Positions 1-7,481 are shown, counted from the first letter of the stretch. The stretch: 24,042 bases of DNA from an uncultured Methanomassiliicoccales archaeon (GCA_938004075.1 CALKWP010000205.1:1-24042), one strand, 5' to 3'. The notes: a model not told the origin generated them from the letters alone. Made by a program: numbers and translations.

Positions 1-30
1 CTCTTTCCCTACACGACGCTCTTCCGATCT
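1..30. other. Illumina sequencing adapter remnant (artefact)
   Basis: The first 30 bases match, from memory, the 3' part of the Illumina TruSeq universal adapter, ending in the familiar CTCTTCCGATCT. This is library DNA, not genome. It shows that the left edge of the window is a contig end and that the gene beginning immediately after it may have lost its true 5' end. Confidence 0.97.
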
Positions 31-543
31 CCTTGGCTGTCTCGTTCGAAACAAACAGAAATTGCTATGATTGCCGCAGCATTGAATGGATGTATTTTCA
101 TTGCAATCGTATTATTAGCACAGTTAATTTTCCTCCCATGGGCACAATACGAAGGCGGTACTGTGATTTTTCCTGTTATTTTTGGAGCTATAATTTCATT
201 TATAACATTCTTTAATGTTAATTACATTAATTATCTAAACATAAAAGAAGTCACTCCTGAAGTTGTGCGTTCATTGGAACTTGAACACAAATCTTTATGG
301 GAGATGATTCGTAATTTGATTTTTGTATGTGCCGCAGGAATTACAGGCTTTGTTTTAACATATAATCTGAAATGGATATATGAACTTCCACAAGACGTAA
401 TCCAGTCGGAACATTATGGCCCAAACTTAATTTTATTTTCTTTGATGATAATATTGATGCTAGCCGGGATCTTTCTCGGCATTATTTGTGCCCTGATGAG
501 ACGCTTAGAGGATATCGAATTGTTCTTGCGAGAGAAGAATTAA
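31..543 (+). CDS. Four-helix membrane protein of unknown function, probably 5'-truncated by the contig end
   Basis: I do not recognise this family. The reading frame is open from the adapter junction; the first ATG is at base 67, giving 158 residues, and no Shine-Dalgarno sequence precedes it. The gene may therefore start upstream of the contig. From the ATG there are four hydrophobic segments, near residues 5-25, 32-55, 83-102 and 120-143, with a charged loop between helices two and three and a charged C-terminal tail ending in LREKN. It is convergent with the neighbouring ATPase gene, with about 60 bases between the stops. The AT-rich composition matches the island. It could be a membrane effector of the island or a stand-alone gene; nothing in the sequence decides this. 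Confidence 0.6.
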   Translation, partial: PWLSRSKQTEIAMIAAALNGCIFIAIVLLAQLIFLPWAQYEGGTVIFPVIFGAIISFITFFNVNYINYLNIKEVTPEVVRSLELEHKSLWEMIRNLIFVCAAGITGFVLTYNLKWIYELPQDVIQSEHYGPNLILFSLMIILMLAGIFLGIICALMRRLEDIELFLREKN

Positions 544-602
544 TCGTCGGGTTTTCGTCTGGTGACTCGGAGTTAAAAGGCCAATCGATAGGAAAATAAA
601 CA

Positions 603-2024
603 TTAACGCAATGTTAGTACTTTATGTAGTGCTTTATGGATAAAAATCATTTCTTCGAAATCAAGTTGCGAATGTTTGTTACGATATTTACTTCTATAAA
701 ATCGGTTTGCACCAGTATTTTCAAAATTCCCGATTACACCCCGCTCATACAATAAATCAAGTAAAGTCTTTAAATCAATGCCTTTATATCTATCTTTACT
801 CGCCTTTTTCTGTATTTCATTGAATGTAAATTCCTTTTTTCCTAAATCTACAAGTAAATTGAACAATAAATGTATAACCTCCTCATTTTCAATAAAACCT
901 GTTAATTCGTCTTTGACTTCCCTCAAAAAATAATCCTCAGAATATATCGTTAATCCCTTCCAGATTTCTAATTCTGTAATTTTCTCTTTCCCGGGAGAGA
1001 CCCTCTGAATACACTTTAACAAAGAAATAAAATCTCTTGGAGTGTAACGTGTATAATCTATTAGACATTTCATAGTGTTTTTTCCTTTGATTGACTTAGG
1101 CAAATTTTTCGAAAAAATATCGATATCTCCACCAGATGAATTTGATGCGCGTAAATTCGCAATTTTTATCAAATCAGAATCTTCTGGATTCGGCATATCA
1201 AAATACCAATCAAGTTCGATAGCATTATCTTGAATTATTTTGTTCTTATTCGGGGTGCGAAGTTTTTCAAACACATCTGTTCTACATAATAGAATTATTT
1301 TTGCAGGAACGTGTTTTAAATTAAATTCGCTATTTAGTCTCTTAGCAGACAAAATTAACGCGGTTAATGCTTCATATTGAACCTGCCGTTTCGTAAGTAC
1401 GTCATCCAACCCATCGATTATTAGTAAGTGACTTGTGTCGCCTGCAAAGTTCATAACCGCCGGGCGTAATATTGTTAGTAATTTTTGGGCGTTTAAATCT
1501 TCAGTTTCCGTTTTTGTTTCTGATGAAAAGATCTTCAGGTCAGTCTTGTATGTTTTTTCTTTTGTTTTTTGGACTATAGACGATAAATTATTGTTTGATA
1601 TAAAATTCAAATTTTTTAATAGGTCAAATAATTGCTTTTTCTCACGAGGATCAAAACTGCCAACAGTTTCATCATTAGCAAACGAACTGCATAAAGCAAG
1701 GAGTAATACGAAATCCCAGGCTTCAGTATAATTTATTTCAGGAGCTTCTCTCATGTGCATTATTCCAGTAAATTGATTGAATGGAAATGAAGATAACTGC
1801 TGATATTGTGCCACAAACTTACCTTTAGATGATGTTTGCAACAATTTCGATCCAATTGCAGTTTTACCGGACCCCTTTTTCCCTAAAATAAGAAATTTAG
1901 TACCCTGTTGAATAGATTTTATCCAACCACGTGAATCAAGAATTCCCTCTTCAATCAGGTGTGGTTGGTCGCAATATTCTTCATAAGCATCTGCCAATCC
2001 GAAATTATAATCTTCGAAATTCAT
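603..2024 (-). CDS. P-loop ATPase, Sll1717-like family
   Basis: A 473-residue protein with an N-terminal nucleotide-binding domain. Walker A is GKKGSGKT at residues 48-55 and Walker B is LLIIDGLDD at about 200-208. The N-terminal phrase FGLADAYEEY, followed closely by the P-loop, and the overall length fit proteins named P-loop ATPase, Sll1717 family; this is recognition from memory. The C-terminal third looks helical and winged-helix-like (about residues 385-460). There is no transmembrane segment. The ATG at 2024 has GGAG about 8 bases upstream, which supports this start. It lies downstream of xseB on the same strand across a 117-base gap that contains an AT-rich possible promoter, so it may be transcribed separately. 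Such ATPases are often found in accessory or defence loci; a role here is inferred from context only. Confidence 0.75.
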   Translation of the reverse strand: MNFEDYNFGLADAYEEYCDQPHLIEEGILDSRGWIKSIQQGTKFLILGKKGSGKTAIGSKLLQTSSKGKFVAQYQQLSSFPFNQFTGIMHMREAPEINYTEAWDFVLLLALCSSFANDETVGSFDPREKKQLFDLLKNLNFISNNNLSSIVQKTKEKTYKTDLKIFSSETKTETEDLNAQKLLTILRPAVMNFAGDTSHLLIIDGLDDVLTKRQVQYEALTALILSAKRLNSEFNLKHVPAKIILLCRTDVFEKLRTPNKNKIIQDNAIELDWYFDMPNPEDSDLIKIANLRASNSSGGDIDIFSKNLPKSIKGKNTMKCLIDYTRYTPRDFISLLKCIQRVSPGKEKITELEIWKGLTIYSEDYFLREVKDELTGFIENEEVIHLLFNLLVDLGKKEFTFNEIQKKASKDRYKGIDLKTLLDLLYERGVIGNFENTGANRFYRSKYRNKHSQLDFEEMIFIHKALHKVLTLR

Positions 2025-2141
2025 CTTAGTTACTCCAACTTACCTCGTTTCACCTATAACGTTTGATTTCTAATAAATCTTTCTCACCGAAGGCCCATTC
2101 CACCCAATATAGAATGTTTTCATGAAAATTGAGTTATCAAA

Positions 2142-2360
2142 TTAAATTTCAATTTCTTCTTCAACAACATCTCTATCCCATGAACAAACTAACATTACCT
2201 TTTTATTCGGCGTTTTGAGCGTGGCACGATTCTCATTTAATAACCCTTCAGCTTCACGTTTTAACTCATTGGCATTCTCAATTGTCAATTTTCCTTCACC
2301 CAGAATTTTAATAATTTGTTCTACTCTCGCCTCATTTTCAAAAAAAGTACGGTTCGTCAA
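2142..2360 (-). CDS. xseB: Exodeoxyribonuclease VII small subunit-like protein
   Basis: A 72-residue, mostly helical protein. Its first 55 residues follow the XseB pattern: an FEx(n)RVEQII helix, a short turn containing GEGKLTIENA, then a second helix ELKREAEGLLNEN. XseB proteins are about 70-80 residues, so the length fits. Its ATG overlaps the stop of the large-subunit gene by four bases (ATGA, 2357-2360), which implies translational coupling, as is usual for ExoVII subunits. In ExoVII, small subunits coat the coiled coil of the large subunit. The C-terminal tail (VMLVCSWDRDVVEEEIEI) is unlike classical XseB and may be lineage-specific. The assignment rests on the helical hairpin pattern plus its position. 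Confidence 0.7.
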   Translation of the reverse strand: MTNRTFFENEARVEQIIKILGEGKLTIENANELKREAEGLLNENRATLKTPNKKVMLVCSWDRDVVEEEIEI

Positions 2361-3562
2361 AAGAACACCAATCCTAATATAAAAAGTAAAAGAATAATTA
2401 ATATGGCCATAATTGCTTTATACCTTCTCTTTAACCTTCTTTCAAGGCGAATAACTTTTTCTTGAGTTTCAACCATGATTTTCTTTTCCTCAATCACTCT
2501 TGCTTGAGTTTGTATCTCCGCCTTCGTTTTCTCGATAGTTTTCGCTTGTGTTTCAATAACAGCTTTTTTCTGCTCAATTACCTTTGCTTGAGTTTGTATC
2601 TCGATTTTTTTCCCTTCGATCATTTTTGCTTTTCTCTCGATTTCCTTCTGCTGTTCATTAATTTTCAGTAATTTCCCATACGCTTCATTGAGTTGGTTTG
2701 TAAGGCTTTCGATACGATGTTCTAAATCATAGATATCTGGAACAGCTCTTTTTCCAGCAGCCGTTGGGGTAATTTCGTGTACATCTGCAACATAATCCGC
2801 AATCGTGTAATCTTCCTTATGGCCAATTCCCGTAATAATTGGAACGCTCGAATCGCATATAGTTCTAGCTAAAGACTCGTCATTAAACGCCATTAAATCT
2901 TCTATACTCCCCCCGCCTCTTCCTATAATTATTATATCAACAGGGCGAATCGAATTAAAAAACAATATGCCTCGGCACACTTCGTTTGCGCAACTTGTAC
3001 CTTGAACAGATGTATGGTATACATTAATATCAACAATAGGAAATTTGCCTTGGATCGAATTTATTATGTCTTTTATTCCGTCACCACTTTTTGATGAAAT
3101 GACACCGATTTTTTGGGGAAATGATGGCAACCTTTTTTTCCTTTGTTCGTCAAACAACCCCTCTTTTCTAAGTTTCTCAGTTAGTTTTCGCAATTTCAAT
3201 GATATTGCACCTTCACCTACTTGGAAAATTTTCGATAGACGAATTTGCGTTTTTCCATACACTTTATAAAAATCAACCTTTCCAAGGATTAATACTTCCT
3301 TTCCATCTTGTACAAACTCACGTTGTTCATCCGAAAAGTTGAACATCACACATGCAATCTTTGTATTTTTGTCTTTCAAATCGAAATATGCATAATTCTT
3401 TGCTGTAATTGATAGGTTAGAAATTTCTCCATATAGATACACCGATGAGAGATAATCATCGGTCTGGTATCGGTCAAAAATATATTCATTTAGGGACGAT
3501 ACAGAATGTATTTCTGTAATAGAATGTTCTTCCTTAATCTTATCCAGAGTTTCTTGATTCAT
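2357..3562 (-). CDS. xseA: Exodeoxyribonuclease VII large subunit with repeat-built coiled coil and C-terminal membrane anchor
   Basis: The N-terminal part is the OB-fold DNA-binding domain (…VYLYGEISNL…). It is followed by the XseA catalytic domain with the family signatures GRGGGSIEDLMAFNDE and GIGHKEDYTIADYVAD, so the conserved His, Asp and Thr-Ile-Ala-Asp are present. ExoVII degrades single-stranded DNA from both ends to oligonucleotides. After the catalytic domain comes a charged coiled coil built of 14-residue units (for example KKAVIETQAKTIEK), then a basic RRLKRRYK stretch and about 18 hydrophobic residues at the very C-terminus. That looks like a tail anchor and is not found in E. 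coli XseA. I prefer the ATG at 3562 over the upstream ATG at 3607, because a TATA-like TATATAC lies about 30 bases upstream of 3562, inside the longer reading frame. The gene is coupled to xseB by a 4-base overlap. Confidence 0.88.
   Translation of the reverse strand: MNQETLDKIKEEHSITEIHSVSSLNEYIFDRYQTDDYLSSVYLYGEISNLSITAKNYAYFDLKDKNTKIACVMFNFSDEQREFVQDGKEVLILGKVDFYKVYGKTQIRLSKIFQVGEGAISLKLRKLTEKLRKEGLFDEQRKKRLPSFPQKIGVISSKSGDGIKDIINSIQGKFPIVDINVYHTSVQGTSCANEVCRGILFFNSIRPVDIIIIGRGGGSIEDLMAFNDESLARTICDSSVPIITGIGHKEDYTIADYVADVHEITPTAAGKRAVPDIYDLEHRIESLTNQLNEAYGKLLKINEQQKEIERKAKMIEGKKIEIQTQAKVIEQKKAVIETQAKTIEKTKAEIQTQARVIEEKKIMVETQEKVIRLERRLKRRYKAIMAILIILLLFILGLVFF
2448..2650 (-). repeat. In-frame 42-bp degenerate tandem repeat inside xseA, about five units
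   Basis: On the plus strand the motif cttgagttt or a close variant recurs at 2461, 2503, 2545 and 2587, exactly 42 bases apart, with a more diverged unit at about 2629. Forty-two bases encode 14 residues, or two heptads. The protein repeats are of the type KK-x3-(I/V)-x-TQ-x-K-(V/T)-I-E-x, so the repeat lengthens the coiled coil of XseA in register. Confidence 0.85.
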
Positions 3563-3677
3563 AACCCCAGTTGCTAGATAGCAATAATGTATATACGTTT
3601 TATGCAAATGTAGAATTTAGTACCTTTGATATTAATAGGGTTAATTCATTACAACTTTGATGCAGCCTCTCAGACAC

Positions 3678-4061
3678 ATGAAATCTCGCCCGCTTTTCAC
3701 CCATTGGCTCCGCCAGCGCTACCTCCAGGTAATCATGCTCGCCAGCCTGCTCCTGGTTGACACGGTCCTGACATACCTGTTCATCGAAGTATACGGGACC
3801 GCCTACGAGCAAAATCCCTTCATGGCTCCAATCCTGGAGACGCGATACGGTTATTTCATAATAGTATTATTGAAATTCATGATTGTCCTGATAATGTCCG
3901 GCGCCAGCTATTACGCCTACCGAGAACTGCATTCCGACAAACATTCCGAGAAGGCGAAGGTGCAGACTCTCAAACTGGAAGTCTGGCTGTGGTACTTTGC
4001 AATGGGACTGGTGGGGGTGCTGGATTTGATGGTGGTGGGGAATGTGTGGAGGTCAATATAA
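3678..4061 (+). CDS. Small membrane protein, DUF5658-like
   Basis: From ATG 3678 the product is 127 residues with three hydrophobic segments: the first begins …VIMLASLLLVDTVLTYLFI, the second …YFIIVLLKFMIVLIMSG…, and the third …LWYFAMGLVGVLDLMVVGN. The D-x-x-LT motif in helix one followed by E-x-NP (YEQNPF) resembles the DUF5658 family, whose function is unknown. A longer form starting TTG 3657 or ATG 3660 is possible; 3678 is preferred because the encoded MKSRPL is a natural basic start before helix one. The gene is GC-rich and resembles the chromosome downstream of 7,480, while both neighbours are AT-rich. It is divergent from xseA and convergent with the PIN gene, with 22 bases between the stops. 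Confidence 0.7.
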   Translation: MKSRPLFTHWLRQRYLQVIMLASLLLVDTVLTYLFIEVYGTAYEQNPFMAPILETRYGYFIIVLLKFMIVLIMSGASYYAYRELHSDKHSEKAKVQTLKLEVWLWYFAMGLVGVLDLMVVGNVWRSI

Positions 4062-4083
4062 CTTCATTATATTCTTTTCATGT

Positions 4084-6156
4084 TTACTTTTTCAATAACT
4101 CTTCTTTGATAGATTCATATGTAAATTTACCTGAAAACATGTCCGAAATATATATCCGTAAACTAATATCCATCGCAATAATAATTCCAAACGGAACTAA
4201 GCTTTGATACCATCCCATAGTTAATGCGATATATGCGCCTAAAATCCAAAATATTAGGTTTAAGATTAAAAGACCTAAGGTCTTGGATAATTCGATAGTG
4301 TACCTATCGTGTGCACGTTCATCAATTGTAAACAGATATTTTTCAGTAACTTTCTCTTGTTCATCTATTTTTTTTGTAAGTTTTGCAACTTGATCTAATA
4401 ATGTTGCTAAATCTCTGCGTGTTTCTTCCTTATCATTTTCAAATTCAGATGTAAGACGATTATTTTCTTTCCTAAGTTCAATAATGTTCTTTTCTTGTTC
4501 TTTTGTTTGTATACTTTTTATTTCGTTTAATTCAACATTTAATCTTTTTTGCGTTTCTTCTCTCTCTACTTTTGTTAGCTCTTTTGAGTCTATTTTTGTA
4601 ATCAACTTGCGGACAACTTTCTTCCCCACTATTCTTTTAATTGCTTCAATTCCTATGTCTGGATCGTTTATTGCATCACGCATCATTGTCGTATAAAATG
4701 AAGTTGGAACTTGAGTAGAAAGTACTGGAAGGCGTGATGAAAATAACGAAGAATACATCTCTGCCCCATCACTAAATCTCACCTCGCCTGCCCCACCTAT
4801 ACATTTCATCAGTTGCAACCAATTATCTGATTTCACACATACTGAACTCCCCTCCTCTAAAGATCGAATTGCATCAATTTTTTCAAGAAGATGGTCTGTG
4901 GTCAGAAACCAATATTTTGGACCAAGTTCGGGCGATTCATCTTTACTTCTAAGTTCCTCCATTAATAAGATATGGTATGAATCATGTTCAGCCACACTCC
5001 TAAACTTGCCTTGTTCTTCCATAATTTGTATGAGCTCAAAATATTTCTCTGAATTTTTTATATCCCCATAATCTTTTTCTTCTTTTATAAAAGGAGTAAC
5101 CTCTTTTAATTTTTCTTCAATTTCTAACATTATATCAACAAAGCGTTCTGGGCTTGTAGTTTCACCATTTTGAAGACGATTACAATATTCTCTAGGAAAT
5201 CCTCGGCTCTCTAAACGTAAAAACTTTATTCGACCTTCTTTAGTAAGGTTTTTTATGGACACAATATCTGAAACTTTCGTTTTTAAACTATATTTATATT
5301 CATCAATCGTTTCTTGAGTAATTTTAAATTTGACGCCCATCTTTGATGATAAATTAAAACATGTTCTGGTTGCTTTCTTTATAGTTGTAGTGCCTGTAAT
5401 AAGGTCATATAATACATTTGTATCAATATAAACTGTTTTTTCAGAAAATGCTGCTTTAGAAAATTTCTGACATGTTGGGTCCAAATTCAAAACTTGGGCC
5501 ATCATGTATGCTGTTGATATTGCATACAAATATTTCGCAACGTGGTTATTATCTGAAGATATAATATCGATTATTGCCGCATCTATATTCTCAAATTCAC
5601 CTTCCCCAATTTTCATATCAATTGAGTTTTTAATCATTTCTTTGGTGATTTTTTTCTCTTTTTTTAGCCCAATAATTGATTGAGCGTAATAATACCCCCG
5701 TATATTAAAAAACATACCTAAAAAGGATTCAAGCCTTTGTTGAACCATTGTATAAAAGGTTGGATCTTCTTCTTTTGTAATATCTACATTTCTAACGATT
5801 GTATTTATAACGTTTCTTTTTAATCTCTCAAATTCTTTGTTGTTCAAATTTGATTTTTTAATTTGTGCACCTGTTAATATGTATTTTCCTGACTTATTTG
5901 TCGTTTTTATATGTGTTACTTTTCCCTCTTGCTCAAGCGCAGTACAAATTTTGTGGACCTCATTATCATTAAATTTAACGATACCCAATTGGTGTGCAAT
6001 AAAAGTAGCACATTCCTTGATAGTTAATCCCTCCTCTTTACTTGATAATGCCACAATTACAAGATGTTTGTATAAACGCTCTTTTAATTCCCCCTCTTCT
6101 TCTGATAGTGCAAATTGGTCAAGTGCCAGTAAATGATGTTTCTCAAGGTCTACCAT
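4084..6156 (-). CDS. PIN-domain protein with N-terminal winged helix, coiled coil and C-terminal membrane hairpin
   Basis: A 690-residue protein. Residues about 25-95 look like a winged helix-turn-helix (GLTIKECATFIAHQLG… GKYILT). A PIN-type nuclease domain follows: VYIDTNVLYDLI carries D245, an acidic helix around E282/E285 (TQETIDEY), D392 in AEHDSYHIL, and D421 in FLTTDHLL, which together give the usual four-acid metal site. PIN domains are Mg/Mn-dependent ribonucleases. Residues about 545-620 are highly charged and predicted coiled coil. Residues about 627-647 and 652-670 are hydrophobic, suggesting a membrane hairpin with a short cytoplasmic tail. The ATG at 6156 is preceded by GGAG at about 8 bases and an AT-rich TATA-like element. 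I know no named family with this exact architecture; RNA is the likely substrate by family, and the target is unknown. Confidence 0.75.
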   Translation of the reverse strand: MVDLEKHHLLALDQFALSEEEGELKERLYKHLVIVALSSKEEGLTIKECATFIAHQLGIVKFNDNEVHKICTALEQEGKVTHIKTTNKSGKYILTGAQIKKSNLNNKEFERLKRNVINTIVRNVDITKEEDPTFYTMVQQRLESFLGMFFNIRGYYYAQSIIGLKKEKKITKEMIKNSIDMKIGEGEFENIDAAIIDIISSDNNHVAKYLYAISTAYMMAQVLNLDPTCQKFSKAAFSEKTVYIDTNVLYDLITGTTTIKKATRTCFNLSSKMGVKFKITQETIDEYKYSLKTKVSDIVSIKNLTKEGRIKFLRLESRGFPREYCNRLQNGETTSPERFVDIMLEIEEKLKEVTPFIKEEKDYGDIKNSEKYFELIQIMEEQGKFRSVAEHDSYHILLMEELRSKDESPELGPKYWFLTTDHLLEKIDAIRSLEEGSSVCVKSDNWLQLMKCIGGAGEVRFSDGAEMYSSLFSSRLPVLSTQVPTSFYTTMMRDAINDPDIGIEAIKRIVGKKVVRKLITKIDSKELTKVEREETQKRLNVELNEIKSIQTKEQEKNIIELRKENNRLTSEFENDKEETRRDLATLLDQVAKLTKKIDEQEKVTEKYLFTIDERAHDRYTIELSKTLGLLILNLIFWILGAYIALTMGWYQSLVPFGIIIAMDISLRIYISDMFSGKFTYESIKEELLKK

Positions 6157-6231
6157 TACAATATCTCCACAAGCATATGATTCTTGTATTAATTAAATAT
6201 TATGTTTTATTTACCTCTTAATGCCATTGTC

Positions 6232-7410
6232 TCACCGGAACCACCTCCCACACTCCACGCAGTAATACTTCTGATACCTCTCCCCAGATTTCTCTCGGCC
6301 AGTCCCCTCCTTCCTAACATGGTACACCGAATGACAATTGGGGCATGGCTCCACGTCCTCCCGAGGAGGAAGTTCCGGGAATTGCGAGAACTCATAGTTG
6401 CAGTCCCGACAGCAATATACCTGGAGCTTACCCACAGTCGGAGAATCTCTGAAACCCCACTTGCAGACCGTTAACTGCTCACCGCACCGGGGGCAGGGGG
6501 GCATCTCAGCCTTTTGTTGCAGGTATTTCTCAACCTCCTCATCGCCAGTGTTCAAAATGTCGGAATCTCTTGCCCTGGATGCTGCTTTACCATTGTATTT
6601 GAGCATTGGGCTGAATACAGCCCGTTGGTCCATGAGTGCTTGGGCTTTCTCAAATGTTTCTTCGTTAATCAAGGCGATTTCCTCATTTTTTCGGATAATT
6701 TCATCATAGATGTAGTAACCAAGATATACCCTGTTTCTGAGCACTGCCCGGACACTGGTTATTCCCCACCCACCGCCTCTTTTTGTCGGGTATCCCATCT
6801 TCTCAAGATAATTTCGTACCCGATTGAGTGATTCGTGTTCAAGGTATTTCTGGAAGATTTCCTTGACAACCGTGCTTTCGACAGGATGTGCCTCCAAATG
6901 CCCTGTTTCTTGGTTGTAATTGTATCCATAGGGCGGATGCGAGCCTTTGTAATATCCCGCTTCTAATCGTTTCTTTACGCCCATTCTCGTGCGCATAGTA
7001 ATCACTCTGCGCTCTAATGATGAAACAAGGCCTAGGATTCCAACAACAAATTCATTGTAAGGAGAACCATCATTCGGGGTCGGCTCGTTCACAGACTCAA
7101 CCACTATGTCATGGGTTTTTAGAAAATGAAGAAGGGCCGGGAAGTCCGTGTTGTCTCTCGAAAGCCTGTCATATCTCCACAAAACCACAACCTCGAACAT
7201 ATTTTCAGAACCATGCTCAATCATCTTTTCAAGCCCTGGCCTCTTTATGTCCCCGCCTGAGAAACCAGCGTCCTTGTATATTCTCACAACCTTGTAGCCC
7301 TTTGAGTCGCAGTAGTCCCTTATGTCGCTAATCTGGCCGTCAATGCTCCAGCCGCTTTCAGCCTGCTCCATTGTGCTGACCCGGACATAGATTGCTGCCC
7401 GTGTCATCAT
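6232..7410 (-). CDS. Serine recombinase (resolvase/integrase) with two C-terminal zinc ribbons
   Basis: A 392-residue site-specific recombinase. The N-terminal resolvase domain has AIYVRVST with the nucleophilic serine at residue 12, then RPGLEKMIEH and LWRYDRLSRD. The recombinase domain follows (PPYGYNYNQETG…, …RAVLRNRVYLGYYIY). The last ~90 residues hold two four-cysteine zinc ribbons, CPRC…CRDC and CPNC…CVEC. Typical large serine integrases carry one zinc ribbon interrupted by a long coiled coil; here the coiled coil is missing and a second ribbon ends the protein. The start is ATG 7410 or 7407, with a GGGAAGGGGG Shine-Dalgarno about 9 bases upstream. It is the last gene before the AT/GC junction and is the probable integrase of the island, acting at the junction with the truncated tctA. 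Confidence 0.88.
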   Translation of the reverse strand: MMTRAAIYVRVSTMEQAESGWSIDGQISDIRDYCDSKGYKVVRIYKDAGFSGGDIKRPGLEKMIEHGSENMFEVVVLWRYDRLSRDNTDFPALLHFLKTHDIVVESVNEPTPNDGSPYNEFVVGILGLVSSLERRVITMRTRMGVKKRLEAGYYKGSHPPYGYNYNQETGHLEAHPVESTVVKEIFQKYLEHESLNRVRNYLEKMGYPTKRGGGWGITSVRAVLRNRVYLGYYIYDEIIRKNEEIALINEETFEKAQALMDQRAVFSPMLKYNGKAASRARDSDILNTGDEEVEKYLQQKAEMPPCPRCGEQLTVCKWGFRDSPTVGKLQVYCCRDCNYEFSQFPELPPREDVEPCPNCHSVYHVRKEGTGREKSGERYQKYYCVECGRWFR

Positions 7411-7438
7411 TGGCTCATGCCCCCTTCCCAGAAAACTT

Positions 7439-7452
7439 CTATATAAATATTC
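7439..7452 (-). promoter_or_regulatory. TATA box of the serine recombinase gene
   Basis: On the minus strand GAATATTTATATAG lies about 35 bases upstream of the recombinase start codon, with a strong Shine-Dalgarno between them. This fits an archaeal TATA box with a short leader. Confidence 0.6.
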
Positions 7453-7474
7453 GGCGAGTGTTTATATACTCGCC
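7453..7474. repeat. Perfect inverted repeat at the recombinase/tctA junction (candidate att arm or operator)
   Basis: Arms GGCGAGT and ACTCGCC, seven bases each, surround an eight-base AT-rich centre (GTTTATAT). It sits between the recombinase promoter and the first base recognisable as tctA. Serine integrase sites are often imperfect palindromes, so this could be part of an attachment site; it could equally be an operator. The centre plus flank also reads as a TATA box for the plus strand. Confidence 0.5.
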
Positions 7475-7481
7475 TCAGCGA

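Larger units (their letters stand above)
31..7481. mobile_element. AT-rich accessory island bounded on the right by a serine recombinase; left end not in window
   Basis: From base 31 to about 6,230 the DNA is strongly AT-rich (roughly one third G+C by eye), in contrast to the GC-rich chromosome from about 7,480 onward. The content is accessory: a P-loop ATPase, an exonuclease VII pair, a PIN nuclease and unknown membrane proteins. At the right edge a serine recombinase (6232-7410) is followed after about 65 bases by a tctA-like gene lacking its N-terminal coding segment. This is the arrangement expected when a recombinase-bearing element integrates into a gene. The exception is a GC-rich gene at 3678-4061, so the island may be a composite of more than one insertion. 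The left junction is off the contig. Boundaries and mobility are inferences. Confidence 0.6.

Noticed and set aside
2142..2360. Antitoxin partner of the PIN protein
   Set aside because: The small gene overlaps xseA by 4 bases and fits the XseB helical pattern; it is not adjacent to the PIN gene.
2462..2671. Plus-strand Phe/Leu-rich 69-residue frame
   Set aside because: It is the antisense of the XseA coiled-coil repeat and repeats with the same 42-bp period; no ribosome-binding site.
2142..3562. Retron or msDNA system using ExoVII
   Set aside because: ExoVII participates in msDNA maturation in bacteria, but no reverse transcriptase or msr/msd-like RNA gene is visible nearby.
3600..3812. Minus-strand 70-residue reading frame
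   Set aside because: It lies opposite the DUF5658-like gene, has no recognisable features and is a codon-bias shadow.
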